A DNA stretch of 64,000 nt from Selaginella tamariscina. Lineage: Eukaryota; Streptophyta; Lycopodiopsida; Selaginellales; Selaginellaceae. The notes below the pieces were generated by a model that saw nothing but the letters and a program-made list of their open reading frames with translations, was not told the DNA's origin and made no database searches. Both the position numbers and the translations under genes were made by a program. Location of the stretch: contig PUQB01000013.1 in assembly GCA_003024785.1 (NCBI GenBank), positions 806,001 to 870,000 of the forward strand, read 5' to 3'. This document shows positions 1 to 11,133 of this stretch, in pieces. How positions within the stretch are numbered: the stretch's first letter is position 1; each line of letters begins with the position of its first letter.

Positions 1-868
1 TTACCAAAATTTCTAAGGGTTCACAAAGGGGTTTTAAAGTTAGCATATGTGAGCCATGTTCGTGACATCAAATGTAACTCTTGAATCTAAGGGGTTTCAT
101 GCTTGAGGCATGCTCTTTAGGGTTGTGTAATGGGTTTAACACTAAGGAGTTGAATACTTTAGCAAACATACATGTTTGTACTTGTAACCTTGGGCATCCA
201 CTTAAGGAAGGTTAGGTCTCGTAACTAGATGTGTTATTGGCACACTCGGCTAGGTCCTTGGGATCCAAGGGTTTAATTACTTAAGCTTGTTAATAAGAGC
301 TTATTCATGAGACATTCATAAGGTCATGTATTTAGGATTATCCAAACCTAAGAATTTACTTAACAAAATATTTGTGTCTATCTATGACGTACACTCATGT
401 CCTCACTAAATATTAACCTTAGGTCTAGAGTATGACTTGGCCATTCAACCCCTTAAGAGTTAGTTGTGGTTCATGGTACCCCTACACCCTAAAGGGGTTG
501 TACTCCCCAATGAGGATGATTCTTCACGAGGTAAGTCATAGTGTTTTGGCTCTATCAAGGGGGTATGTGCAAGGCATGTCTTCGTAATGAAGTTAGGGTG
601 TCAAAGTTTTTACCTAGAGCCACAAAGGCGGCTTGCCAGGTGCCAACCTTGGAATCCCCTATGTGGAAACCCCACAGAATCTGGTAAAGTAACCTGTATT
701 AGGAACCCAACCCTTAGGAACTTAAGCCCCTAGCTAACCAAGTCCACGAACGAGGCTCACCTTGTAAATCAGGACACGCAAACTAGCCGAGCTCAGGTAT
801 TGTTCCTAGCTTGGCGTGCTTGAGGCGGCCAAAGCAAGGCCTCAACCACTAGTTCTGCGGAACGTTGC
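1..868. other. Non-coding stretch, no gene found
   Basis: No open frame with recognisable protein similarity is seen on either strand. The sequence lies just beyond the 3' end (in minus-strand sense) of the gypsy remnant that follows, so it could include that element's untranslated tail or LTR. No second LTR copy is present in the window to prove this. Confidence 0.4.
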
Positions 869-1050
869 AAAAAGTTCACAAGTTTTATTACCCCCCTTGC
901 ATTACGCGAAGAGCCCCCGGTTCTAATCATTCTATAACAAAAAGTTCACAAGTTTTATTACCCCCCTTGCATTACGCGAAGAGCCCCGGTTCTAATCATT
1001 CTATAACAAAAAGTTCACAAGTTTTATTACCCCCCTTGCATTACGCGAAG
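869..1050. repeat. 70-bp tandem repeat, about 2.6 copies
   Basis: Copies begin at about 869, 939 and 1008, each starting AAAAAGTTCACAAG and running through a C-rich tract and TTGCATTACGCGAAG. The first two units are 70 and 69 bp and nearly identical. The third stops at about 1050. The open frame across it is a by-product of the repeat and has no coding support. Confidence 0.85.
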
Positions 1051-1273
1051 CCAAATACTTTAGAACCATCATTCACTGAGCAAGAACTTAGTTACCAAAG
1101 GTACCACATGTGATAAAAAGTCATTTGGAGACCTTTTGCACGTCTGCAAAGTCTATCACCCGACACAGAAAAAAAGTTGATTAATTTCTTTTTAGTTAAC
1201 TAGAATTTATATCGAAGGCCTCTAGTTAATGTTGTCTGTTGACCCCTAGGTTAAAAAGAAATAACTTTATTTC

Positions 1274-2110
1274 TTAATCAGTTTGAGACCTCGCCTCAAA
1301 CTCATTCACCAACTTCATTGCGTTCTGCAGATTCTCCAATGGTTCCATGTCGACTCGCATGCCGGGTACCCTTTCCACCTAACAAGATATTCACGTTTAT
1401 GTTTTCGTCGTCCATGAATGTTTCACCCCTTTAATATCGCCTCAACTTTGAATTCTTTTTCCGCACCAACTAACTCTAGAGGTGGACGTAAACTATGATA
1501 TCTATATGGATGTTTCTCATCCTTGTGAAATGGCTCGAGCAAATTGACATGAAACACATTGTGTATTGTTCCCAACTCTGAAGGAAGATCTAACCCATAA
1601 GTCATTTTCCTTACTCGCTTCACCACCTTGTATGAACCTATGTAGTGCGATAGAAACTTCTTCAAAAGAGTCATTGGAACCTTCAGGTTTTTGGTACTCA
1701 ATAATAGCATATCCCCAACATATTCTACATCCTGTCGATGTTTATCATATTGCTGACGATACCTTTTATATGCTGTAGCCATCACTTGACGAGCAGCTTC
1801 TCATGTTCGATACAACTATCCAGTGAACTCTGCTACATAGGGAACTTGATTAACATCGTCTTTCGGTAACACCATACCTTGAGGAATACCACTTTTATTC
1901 CTAGTTAACACTTCCATCGAGCTACACCTGATCGCAGTGTGTGTCGAGTTATTGTAACATATCTCAGCCATATCCTAAGTGTTCAACCCAATCAAGTTGA
2001 TCACCTTGAACATAGCATTTGAGATAGTCCTTGACTTGTCGGTTCACCCTTTCCATTTGATCATTAGTTTGTGAATGGTAGGCTGTACTGAACTTCAACA
2101 TCGTACCAAA
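1274..2110 (-). pseudogene. Ty3/gypsy chromovirus pol remnant (integrase C-terminus plus chromodomain)
   Basis: Read on the minus strand, the segment first encodes the end of the integrase core, with a decayed form of the H-PQTDGQTER-V signature near 2050. It then encodes the integrase C-terminal region (LPSELGTIHNVFHVNLLEP at about 1550-1600) and a chromodomain (REYLVRWKGYPACESTW at about 1330-1400), ending at a stop at 1274-1276. Chromodomains at the integrase C-terminus define the chromovirus lineage of Ty3/gypsy retrotransposons and are thought to guide insertion toward modified chromatin. Several stops and frame changes interrupt it, and gag, protease, reverse transcriptase and the upstream integrase are missing. 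It is a truncated fossil. The upper end abuts the palindrome array of element A, so it was probably cut by that element or a rearrangement. Its sequence differs from the two chromoviruses further right, so it is another family. Confidence 0.82.
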
Positions 2111-2162
2111 CTGTTTAAACAACGTATATGTACATGTGTATTTCTATCCCATTCCTTGCCTG

Positions 2163-3256
2163 GGTGGCGGAATTAACCATGCTGCCCCTTCCATGCCGGG
2201 TGAGCTGGATTATTCCCGCCCACCACTATTTATGGCATGGAAGGGGTGGCGGGATTAATCCCGCCCACCACTTAATCCCACCCTGCCTGGTGGGAGGGAT
2301 TAACCCCGCCACCCTTACATGGCGGGTGGGCCATGTTTAAAGGCGGTGGGATAAATCCCGCCACCCATGGCATGCCTAAAGGGTGGGGTTAATCCCGCAA
2401 ACCATGCCCTACCTAAAGGGTGGTGGGATTAAATGCCATGCCTAAAGGACGGCGAGATAAAACCCGCCACCCATGCCTTGCCTAAAGGGTGGCGGGATTA
2501 ATCCCGCCACCCATACCATGCCTAGTGGGCGGGATTAATCCCGTCCCACACTCTTTGAGACATAAATGTGGCGGGATTAATTCCACCTGACAAGCATGGT
2601 ATGGGTGAGATTAATCCCACCCACAACTCTCTCATATAGATAAGGGTGGTGAGCGGGATTAATCCCGCCACCAATGCCATGCTTGGCAAACAGGATTAAT
2701 CCCGCCCCACACTCTTTAAGACATAAAGGGCAGGGCAGGATTAATCATGCCGACTCTTCCATGCTTGATGGGTGGGATTAATCCCGTCAACCGTTCAAGG
2801 AGGCATGGAGGTGGTGGGTCCTGCCCATCAGGCATAGAAGGGTGATGGGATTAATCCCGCCACCCTTTATGTCTCAAAAAATGTGCGGCGAGATTAATCC
2901 CACCCGTTAGGCATGGCATCGATGGGGGATTAATCCTGCCCACCACTCTTATCCATATGAAAGAGTTGTGGGCGGGATTAATCTTGTCCACCATGCATGG
3001 AAAGTGTGGTGGGATTAATCCCGCCCACAATTCCTTTACCTCTATCTCCTACACACACATGAATTTATATGTACGTGTGTATCTGTAAATTATAATTTCT
3101 ATATATCTCTTTCTCACACACATAAATTGTAGAAGACAAGGAAGTGGTGGCAGGATTAATTCTGTCACCCCTTCCCTACCTCCTAAAATGGTAGGCGAGA
3201 TCAATCCGCCCACTTCTTTATGAGACAGAGAAGGGCCGCGGGATTAATTCCGCCAA
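2163..3256. repeat. Array of degenerate GGCGGGATTAATCCCGCC palindromes (array A)
   Basis: Roughly two dozen copies of a self-complementary 18-base motif, or near variants, are spaced irregularly by about 30-60 bases. Typical intact halves are GGCGGGATTAATCCCGCC and GGGCGGGATTAATCCCGCCC. Spacers contain CATGCC/GGCATG and other short inverted pieces. The copies are more mutated than in the array at 50.1-51.7 kb, consistent with the decayed state of element A. The open frames across it (repeating GGINPA and AGLIPP) are produced by the repeat. Confidence 0.9.
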
Positions 3257-3732
3257 ACTCTATATGAATGTACATGAGTATTAGTATAAATAAGTTCTTT
3301 ATCTCTTTTTATTTACTTCTATAATCTTATCATAATATGTTGAGTAAAGCCAGTCAACCATGTAAAACTGTCCAAAACTCACATTTGTGGTGGTTCTAAA
3401 AACAAATGATACCAGTTTTTTACACTATCACAAATGTGAGCTTTGAACACTTAATCTCGTCCACTTATCTCTAAGACAAAGAAGGGTGTATGTGAATTTA
3501 CCAGTGTATTAATATATATAAGCACATGTTTGTCTGTATATTATAATTCCTCGCCATTTAAATAATCTGAGCACTTCAGAAAAAAATATGTATAAACCTT
3601 GTAAACCGGATTTTTATAAGTGTGTGCACATTTTTATATGAATTGGACAATTCTTACACCGTTCCACATAATGCTATTTGTGTCCATATTATGAAAGAAA
3701 AAAAGGTATTGAGATAGTGTGGATGACAACAC
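3257..3732. other. Non-coding spacer of element A with conserved hairpin
   Basis: AT-rich sequence between the array and the methyltransferase-gene remnant. It holds an inverted repeat at 3366-3452 whose arms include CTCACATTTGTG and CACAAATGTGAG, also present in element B at 51818-51904. The distal part (about 3640-3700) aligns with sequence inside element B's gene near 52905-52950, which marks an internal deletion in this copy. Confidence 0.6.
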
Positions 3733-5061
3733 CAGAACAAATCACAAAGATCTAGACGGAGAATAAAAAATTAATTGGGTATTACATTATTAACAGTCAA
3801 CACACGATAACGATGGCCCAACGACTTCTCGATGAACACAATAAAGGAACGATGGTAAAAAAACTTTCCGAGCATACCCATTAAAAGCTGACAAAAAGAT
3901 CGGCATTTTTAGCTAAATCGAATCTCACAACGGAACCGTACCATAAGTTATTGGCAGAATGGGATGCTATTGACACCAACCACTACAACAACAAAATATG
4001 GAAGAAGTTCAAACACACGCAATCCATGTGGGAAACTCTTAGGCGACCATAAAGAGCTACTGCAGGGAGAGAACAAAGTGCGGAATACCGGGTAAGTAAA
4101 TTGTTTTAGCGAGATTTATCTCACCAATATGTTAATTTGTTCTTTTTTAATTTGTAGAGAGCCGAAAAAATTGCAGCAATTGATTTTGCACAGGTGGGTG
4201 AGAAAGAAACATCCTTTCTGATGATGTTGATTTCTTGCCCCGAGAACAAGGTCTTTGCCAAATGGGTGGGTATTATAGAATCATTTGCAAAAGGAACACT
4301 AAAAAAAAGCAGACAAGTAAAGGGGAGTCCTTGGAGAAGTCTGCAAAGAAACCCAATAAGACACTGAAGCATAAGTCTGTTCAAGCTGCGAAGGATGTAG
4401 ACAAAGACTTCAAGCTCACATGGTTGAAGCCTTTGAACGAAACAATGGTGGAGGAGATGAAAGTGTTAGCTGATTTGGTGGTTAATGGCAAATTACAAAT
4501 TAATAACAGTAGCCCCATCTCTCCTTTTCATCTCAAGGCAATAGAGCTGAAGATGATTAAGCACTTCAAGGAGTGGTTGGGAATACATTATCATAAACTA
4601 GGTTGGACTTCGACTTTAAATGTGAAGAGGTCAGCAAATATCTGCATGTGACAGACGATGATATGTTTATCCAATGGGTGAATCAATCGGAAGATTTGGG
4701 CAAGAATCTATTGCATGCCAATTTCAAAAAGGAGAACATCACGATGACGCCTTCTCTTATGGCAGTCCTTCAATAACGGAGAACAGAGTTGAACCTTATA
4801 AAGGAGGATGTTACGAATCATAACAAGTCCTAGAGATGTTTGTTGTTGGATTCAGAGACTTTATGGGGTAACATCACTGCCTGTAGGAAACTGTTTTAAA
4901 TGTTTATGATGGATCAGCAAGTGTCAAAAAATCCTTCTTCAAATAAGGCACTAGAAGATTTAGTGAAGAAGCTTAGCCATGCAAGCATGTACAAAGAAGG
5001 TATTTATTATTGAATTTTTGCACACTTGGCTGATACCTACATTTTCAGGTATTTATTTCTT
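3733..5061 (+). pseudogene. ParB-like / DNA-methyltransferase gene, element A copy, 5' part
   Basis: This matches, exon for exon, the gene in element B (52007-55040). It has the ParB-like stretch at about 3740-3960, an exon ending at a GTAAGT-type donor near 4090, and a downstream exon from about 4158. A lysine-rich linker (KKKQTS to AKKPNKT) at about 4300-4370 is followed by LTWLKPLNE, LADLVVNGKLQINN and FKEWLGIHYHKLGW. The ParB-like part carries several stops and shifts, including a stop in place of the residue before the conserved SGQHT-type motif of copy B. The gene then breaks at 5067, where an LTR retrotransposon is inserted, and resumes at 10156. It cannot encode a working protein. Its value is comparative: at some positions it keeps the reading frame where copy B has lost a base. 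Confidence 0.75.
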
Positions 5062-5066
5062 GATTT

Positions 5067-5897
5067 TGTCACAACCTCCTGTGCAGGATACAGGATTCCG
5101 GATACAGGATACAGGATGCAGGATTTCGGATACAGGATACAGGTTACAGGATATGCCTGCAGGATATTCTTACAGGATATACCTATAAGATATTCCTATA
5201 GGATATGCCTATAGGATATACTACATGATATGCCTAGAGGATAAGGGACACTTCTTGGCTCATGACTAGATTAGACTCATGACTAAATTAGCTTAAAGTT
5301 GTGAGCATAAAAGCTCCGACCTAATTGTTGTACAATCAGTTACTATCAACACCAGTCATTCTATGATCATTCTTGTTCTTGTCTTGTTTGTATCTTGTTC
5401 CTTGCCTCCTGCTCTTGTCTTGCTCTCGGATCCTGTCTTGTTCTTGTCTCGCTCCTAGATCCTGTCCTACTCCTGATTCCTGAGTTCCCAGTTCCTATCC
5501 TGTTCCCTATCCTGCTATCCTGCTCCGGTTCCTATCCAGCTCCTTGTCCTGCTATCCTGCTCCGGTTCCTATCCAACTCCTTGTCCTGCTATCCTGCTCC
5601 ATTTCATATCATGTTCCTTGTCCTGCTATCCTACTCCAGTTTCTATCCAGTTCCTTGTCCTGCTATCCTGCTCCGGTTCCTATTCTGCTCTTTGTCCTGC
5701 TATCCTGCTCCAGTTCCTATCCTACTCCTTGTCCTATTCCTGAGTTCCTAGTTTCTATCCTGCTCCAGTTCCTATCCTGCTCCTTGTTCTGCTCCTGAGT
5801 TCCAAGTTCCTATCTTGCTCCTTGTCCTGCTCTTGAGTCAAGCCTCCTTGTTCTCAGAATCCTGCTCACCTCCTTATTCTTGGATCGTGGCTTGACA
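5067..5897 (+). repeat. 5' LTR of nested chromovirus
   Basis: It starts TGTCACAACC and ends CTTGACA, matching the 3' LTR at 9292-10150. The first 200 bases are made of short GGATACAGGATA / GGATATGCCTATA repeats. A TATA-like ATAAAAGC lies at 5306-5313. The second half is a pyrimidine-rich run of CCTGCTATCCTGCTCC-type units. The two LTRs differ mainly in copy number of the short repeats plus scattered substitutions, suggesting a fairly young insertion. Confidence 0.92.
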
Positions 5898-5997
5898 GTT
5901 TGATAGTAACTGTTTTCATAGCTCCCCGATTTTTGATTACTTTTTTTCCCCTTGGTTCTTCTCCTTTGTTTTCCTCCTTTTTTTTCTTTCATAGATC

Positions 5998-6744
5998 ATG
6001 GCCGTTTTTGAGCAAATTCAACGCGAGCACCAAATGTTGCTTCATGAGCTGGCCACTTTGCGCCAAGTGGTCACCGATCTGCAAGGCTCCACCCATGCGG
6101 CACATGCAGCTGCTGATGCATCCTCCAAGGCTGTTGCGCAGGCTCTCTTTCAGGCATCGGTGGTTCCTTCTTCATCGAACTTTTCTCCGGAGCTGAAGAT
6201 CAGCATGCCAGAAAAGTTCAGTGGCAACCGTGCCAATTTTCAAGGTTTCCTGAATCAGATCCGGCTCTTGATCCGCATGCAACCACGCCACTACTCGACT
6301 GATGCACAAAAGGTTGGCCTTTTGGCATCCTTGCTAAGTGGATCTCCTCGGGCTTGGGTTGCCCCTTTGCTGGAACATGACGATCCATTGATGGAAGATT
6401 TTGAAGGATTCGTGGCTGCCTTTGAAGCCTGCTTTGGAGATCCTGATAAGTACCATTCCGCATGCACGAAGTTACGCAAGTTCACACAAGGATCCCGACC
6501 AGTTTCTGTTTATGCATCCGAATTTCAACAACTTTGCACGAACGTTCCATGGGATGAGACTGCATTGATCGAACATTTCCGTTTTGGGTTGAAGGATGAC
6601 GTGAAGGACCTTCTCCTTACGTTACCGGATGCCCAAACCTTAGCAAAGATCATCCAACAGGCCGTTCGCTGTGACAACCGTTTTTCGAATGTCGTCAGGA
6701 AAAATCTCATCAGTAGTTCATGCAAGTCAATCCTGCAGCTGTAG
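5998..6744 (+). pseudogene. gag (capsid) of nested chromovirus
   Basis: The frame starts ATG at 5998, about 100 bases after the 5' LTR. It encodes a coiled N-terminus (HQMLLHELATLRQVV), then the retrotransposon gag/capsid core: EKFSGNRANFQGFLNQI, LLASLLSGSPRAWV, FVAAFEACFGDPD, KLRKFTQGSRPVSVYASEF and FRFGLKDDVKDLLL. Gag assembles the virus-like particle that packages element RNA in the cytoplasm. The frame breaks near 6690, before the nucleocapsid region. The knuckle is found further on, at about 6840-6900 (CGEVKHKVAEC), with a stop just before it. The start matches the related copy at 58 kb, whose ATG is lost. Confidence 0.85.
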
Positions 6745-6779
6745 CACATGTTTCTGTGACACCTTCTGGAGTAGTCCAT

Positions 6780-7451
6780 ATGGAGGTTGAGAAATACAAG
6801 CGTGGTCCACTTTCAGCTGCGGAAAAGCAACGCCGTCGCAGTGAGAACTTATGCTTGTAGTGTGGTGAAGTAAAACACAAGGTGGCGGAATGTCCTGCTA
6901 AAGCCAAGAAGTTCAAGACGTGCAAAGTTGAAGCCGAAGTTCAATGTCCACTCCGTCTAGGAGCCGCAAAGTTGGACGTAAGTGCAGGCTCCATTGGTGT
7001 TGCTCATACCATTTCATCACTCAAGTTTCCTGTACACATTCGCCTCAATAACCGAGAGCTCAAGGAGTTTGTCCTGTTAGACACTGGTGCAAATGCATGT
7101 TTCATGGATGACATTTGCAGCTCAACATGGCATTCCGGTGGTGAAGTTGAAGCGTGCAGTTTCTGTAAAGGTGGCCGATGTCGTTTGATTGCTTCTGGCG
7201 TAGTTACCCACGCTACCACACCTCTCTCTTGCAGTCATGGCGCATTCAACTGTTCGATTTCCTTCAACTTGATCAAGACTCGGTCGACTCCCATCATTTT
7301 TGGCATGCCATGGTTCGTTGTTGCAAATCCGCAGATCGACTGGAGGTCTAGGACGCTCACGTTTCCTCTCCAACAGCCAAGATCAATCCTATACCTTCCT
7401 GCGTGCAGGATACATCCTTGGTGTCTGAGGCAGTACAAGCTACAGGATTGA
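6780..7451 (+). pseudogene. Nucleocapsid knuckle and aspartic protease region of nested chromovirus
   Basis: A CCHC zinc knuckle sits at about 6848-6893, broken by an in-frame stop between its first two cysteines. Protease follows: HIRLNNRELKEFVLLDTGAN at about 7037-7095 carries the DTG active-site triplet, and IIFGMPWF at about 7290-7320 matches the conserved C-terminal protease strand. The protease would process Gag-Pol. The knuckle stop and a shift after about 7130 disrupt the reading frame. The following stretch (7440-7760) is proline/serine-rich linker made of imperfect repeats (PPRQDSPHVSSSAHPQ-type). Confidence 0.8.
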
Positions 7452-7710
7452 TTGTGCCTGTTCCTATATCAGTGTTGAAGACTCCTCCTCGACAGGATTC
7501 ACCTCATGTCAGCTCCTCAGCACATCCGCAGGCTCTCTCCACTCCTGTAAGTTTGCAGATTCCTGTACAGGGTTCTTCCAATCCTATATCAGTGTCGAAA
7601 GTTCCTCCTCAACAGGATCCACCTCCTGTTGGTTCCTCAGCACATCCGCAGGCTTTCTCCACTCCTGTAAGTTTGCGGATTCAGTACAGGGTTCTTCCAA
7701 TCCTGTATTA

Positions 7711-9280
7711 GTGTCGAAGGTTCCTCCTCGACAGGATTCACCTCTTTTCCGTTCATCAGCACTACAGGTTCATCAGGCTCCAGCAAATTCAACACTCCTA
7801 CAGGACGTCCGTTCGCAGTTGGCTACAGACGACTTGGCAAAGAATGTGTTTTCACACATTCATCCTGACGTTGCAAGTTCCTCTTCCTCCAGTTCCCGTC
7901 CAGACTACAACCTGTTCACCATACAGGATGGACTCCTGTACCGGGAAGGTCTCCTGTACGTTCCTGTTGGTGTTTGCAGGACTCGTGTGGTACAGGATTG
8001 TCATGATACCCCGGCTACAGGACATTTTGGTGTGGCCAAGACAGTTGAGTTGGTGACTCGCAACTATTGGTGGCCTGGGTTGCGAGGTTTTGTGGAGAGG
8101 TTTGTACGGAGTTGTGACACTTGTAGTAGGTCGAAGATGCCTCATCATGCACCCTCTGGTCTTCTTCGTCCTCTTCCTGTTCCTTCTGCTCCTTGGAGAT
8201 CCATTTCTATGGATTTCCTCACAGATCTTCCTCCTTCTCATGGATTCGATGTAGTTCTTGTGGTGGTTGACCGTTTCACTAAGCAGACTCATTTCCTACC
8301 CTGCAACAAGACAGCTACAGGTCAGACAACTGCCGAGTTGGTGATCCGTGAGGTGTTCCGACACCATGGTCTTCCTGAGAGCATTGTTTCCGATCGAGGT
8401 CTACAATTCATGTCCAAGTTTTGGCGAGAGCTTCTTCGGAGTCTATAGGTTAAAGCGGATCTTTCTTCAGAATATCACCCACAAACCGATGGGCAGTCCG
8501 AACGCACAATTCAGACCTTGGAACAGTATCTTCGTTGCTTCATCAGTTACCAGTAGGACAACTGGTTGGACCTTCTTCCAATGGCGGAGTTTGCCTACAA
8601 CAACTCTGTCACGCATCTACAGGACAGACACCTTTCTTTGCTCTTACAGGCCACCATCCACGTTTTGACTTTGCTCCTCCCGCTTCTCCTTCTTCCGCTC
8701 CTGCAGTACAGGATCGTCTTCAGCATCTTTAGCAGGTACAGGATGATCTCCAGGTTCATCTTCAACAGGCACAGGAACGATACAAGCATCATGCTAACGC
8801 TCACCGTCAACCGGCACCTGCATACAAGATTGGTGATCTCGTGTGGCTTCTTCGTCGACACATTCGTACCAACAGCCTTCTTCTAAGTTGGATTTTCAAC
8901 GATTGGGCCCTTACAGGATTGTGGCGGCGGTAAATCCTGTAGCTTTCCGACTCGAGTTACCATCCACGGTGAAACTTCATCCTGTGTTTCACACCTCCTT
9001 GTTGGAGCCGTATCATCCTTCTTCTCTTCATGGTCGTGCTTCTTCTCCTCCCCCTCCTGTGGTCATTGCTGGTGAACCTGAGTACGAAGTTGTAGCCATC
9101 CTTGATTCTCGTCTTCATCGCCGCCAACTTCAATACTTGGTGGATTGGAAAGGTTATTTGCCTACCGATCGCACTTGGGAACCTGCATCTAACTTACTCC
9201 ATGCTTCTTCCAAAGTTGCTGCCTTCCATCGGCATTATCCTGCTAAACCAGGTCCTAAGACTCGTGGAACTCGTCCTTAG
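7711..9280 (+). pseudogene. Integrase and chromodomain of nested chromovirus (reverse transcriptase missing)
   Basis: The order is a short linker, then the HHCC zinc domain of integrase (GHFGVAKTVELVTRNYWW to SCDTC, about 8020-8130). The catalytic core follows, with aspartates in SMDFLTDLPP (about 8205) and SDRGLQFMSKFW (about 8390-8425) and the glutamate in [11 protein letters not shown] (about 8478-8510). Then come the integrase C-terminal fold (LGPYRIVAAVNPVAFRLE, about 8900) and a chromodomain (VAILDSRLHRRQLQYLVDWK at about 9090-9150, GYLPTDRTWEPASN after it), ending at a stop at 9278-9280. Stops at about 8446 and 8554 and shifts near 8600-8880 interrupt the core. The element should have RT and RNase H before integrase; they are gone, and flanking sequences join near 7760. 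Confidence 0.88.
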
Positions 9281-9291
9281 GGAGGAGGTGC

Positions 9292-10150
9292 TGTCACAAC
9301 CTCCTGTGCAGGATACAGGATTCCGGATACAGGATACAGGATGCAGGATGCAGGATACAGGATACGGGTTACAGGATATGCCTGCAAGATATTCCTACAG
9401 GATATACCTATAGGATATTCCTATAGGATATGCCTATAGGATATTCCTATAGGATATGCCTATAGGATATGCTACAGGATATGCCTAGAGGATAAGGGAC
9501 ACTATTCTTGGCTCATGACTAGATTAGACTCATGACTAGATTAGCTTGGAGTTGTGAGCATAAAAGCTCCGACCTAATTGTTGTACAATCAGTTACTATC
9601 AACACCAGTCATTCTACGATCATTCTTGTTCTTGTCTTGTTTGTATCTTGTTCCTTGCCTCCTGCTCTTGTCTTGCTCTCGGATCCTGTCTTGTTCTTGT
9701 CTCGCTCCTAGATCTTGTTCTACTCCTGATTCCTAAGTTCCCAGTTCCTATCTTGTTCCCTGTCCTACTATCCTGCTCCGGTTCCTATCCAGCTCCTTGT
9801 CCTGCTATCCTGCTCCGGTTCCTATCCAGCTTCTTGTCCTGCTATCCTGCTCCATTTCATATCCTGTTCCTTGTCCTGCTATCCTACTCCAGTTCCTATC
9901 CAGTTCCTTGTCCTGCTATCCTGCTCCGGTTCCTATCCTGCTCCTTGTCCTGCTATCCTGCTCCAGTTCCTATCCTACTCCTTGTCCTATTCCTGAGTTC
10001 CTAGTTTCTATCCTGCTCCGGTTCCTATCCTGCTCCTTGTTTTGCTCCTGAGTTCCAAGTTTCTATCTTGCTCCTTGTCCTGCTCCTGAGTTAAGCCTCC
10101 TTGTTCTTAGAATCCTGCTCACCTCCTTGTTCCTGGATCGTGGCTTGACA
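9292..10150 (+). repeat. 3' LTR of nested chromovirus
   Basis: It begins TGTCACAACC directly after the purine tract GGGAGGAGGTGC and ends GCTTGACA at 10150, followed by the target copy GATTT. It is 859 bp against 831 bp for the 5' LTR; the extra length comes from added GGATATTCCTATA/GGATATGCC units near 9390-9480. The TATA-like ATAAAAGC is at about 9560. Confidence 0.92.
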
Positions 10151-10155
10151 GATTT

Positions 10156-10860
10156 TTGTTCATGTAACCGATACCTTCGCCTTCATCTTCACCAAGAAGA
10201 ACAAACATCATTGGACTGGATTTTATATGAATGATGTTGATTCCAGGTGTATTAATATGATTGTTCACTTAATTGTCACGAATGCGCCAAACAATTTCAA
10301 ACGTCCAAATGACTGGCCAAGCATTTGTTTTCACTAAAACAAGCCTGAATTTCCATCTGATACACCAATAGTTGAGAGAGACGTATTCGACAATATACAC
10401 TATCCAAACATTACAAGTCAGGCTGCACAAAGCATCGACAACTTGATCAAGGGTCTTCACTGTGATGCATGGGTTTTTGACTACTGCACTAGGGGATCCG
10501 TCTTGAAGGAGTGTTACCTTCGGGATACATGTGTGTTTGCCGTTGAAAAGGATAAGACCATGGTCGAGGACTTGAACAAGTGGATAGAGAGGTTCTCAAC
10601 TGACTACCCTAACAAACCCATACATGAGTATTTAGGAAAGTTCCTCTTGAGAAGTGCAATAGCTCTGAGGAGGAATCTGGTTCAATGTCGAAGTCTGAGA
10701 ACAATCTTGAACCAGATATTACATCGAAAGTTATCTCAAGGAGTACAGAACATTCACTTACTCAACAGAAGAAATATAAGATGTTGAACGATCTTCCAAG
10801 CAGCTAAAACCTTCTTTGCCTCACTCAAAAAGTAACAACAAAGAAGAATTGATAATGTGT
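10156..10860 (+). pseudogene. ParB-like / DNA-methyltransferase gene, element A copy, 3' part
   Basis: This continues the gene interrupted at 5067. It encodes the methyltransferase C-terminal half: NITSQAA, an in-frame DAWVFDYCTRGSVLKECYL (about 10465-10520, corresponding to motif I of the class) and VFAVEKDKTMVEDLNKWI (about 10535-10590). Element A keeps the frame across GTTGAAAAGGATAAG at about 10540, whereas element B has one A fewer there. The tail is serine/acid-rich and decayed compared with B. A copy broken by a 5-kb insertion cannot be functional. Confidence 0.75.
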
Positions 10861-11133
10861 TGATAGAGTGACAAATAGTTGTAAATGAGTGTAACATAAG
10901 GCATTTTTGTATATTTCGTTTATATTTATACAAAAAATAAATTCTCAAAGATTAGAGAAGCTTTTAGTTCAAACATGGGTCACACATTAATAAGGTAAAT
11001 ATATACCTTGGTAATTAAAAGCCAGCTAACTATCATTTTACAAATGTAATGAAACAGTTCAGAACATGGATTTTCAGTAATGGCATGAGGTAAGAGAGGG
11101 GTATGACAAACATTTATTGTGCCACATGTCAGA
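10861..11133. other. AT-rich spacer within element A
   Basis: No coding signal is seen. The first 100 bases match element B downstream of its methyltransferase gene; the remainder differs from B. Matching resumes at GGTAAGAGAGGGG near 11088. Confidence 0.5.

Larger units (their letters stand above)
5067..10150 (+). mobile_element. Ty3/gypsy chromovirus LTR retrotransposon, nested, internally deleted
   Basis: The element is 5084 bp. It begins TGTCACAACC and ends GGCTTGACA, and is flanked by a 5-bp duplication GATTT (5062-5066 and 10151-10155). The element B gene, without insertion, runs straight through this point. Inside are a 5' LTR (5067-5897), gag, zinc knuckle and protease, integrase and chromodomain, a purine tract GGGAGGAGGTGC just before 9292, and a 3' LTR (9292-10150). 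Reverse transcriptase and RNase H are absent. Comparison with the related copy at 57.3-63.5 kb puts the deletion near 7760. This copy therefore could move only with enzymes supplied by another element. Frames are interrupted in gag, the nucleocapsid knuckle and the integrase. Confidence 0.93.

Noticed and set aside
865..1113. 82-residue open frame
   Set aside because: It is fully explained by the 70-bp tandem repeat and shows no protein similarity.
5395..5798. Cysteine/proline/leucine-rich open frames in the LTR
   Set aside because: They come from the pyrimidine-rich short repeats of the LTR and recur identically in the 3' LTR, so they are not separate genes.
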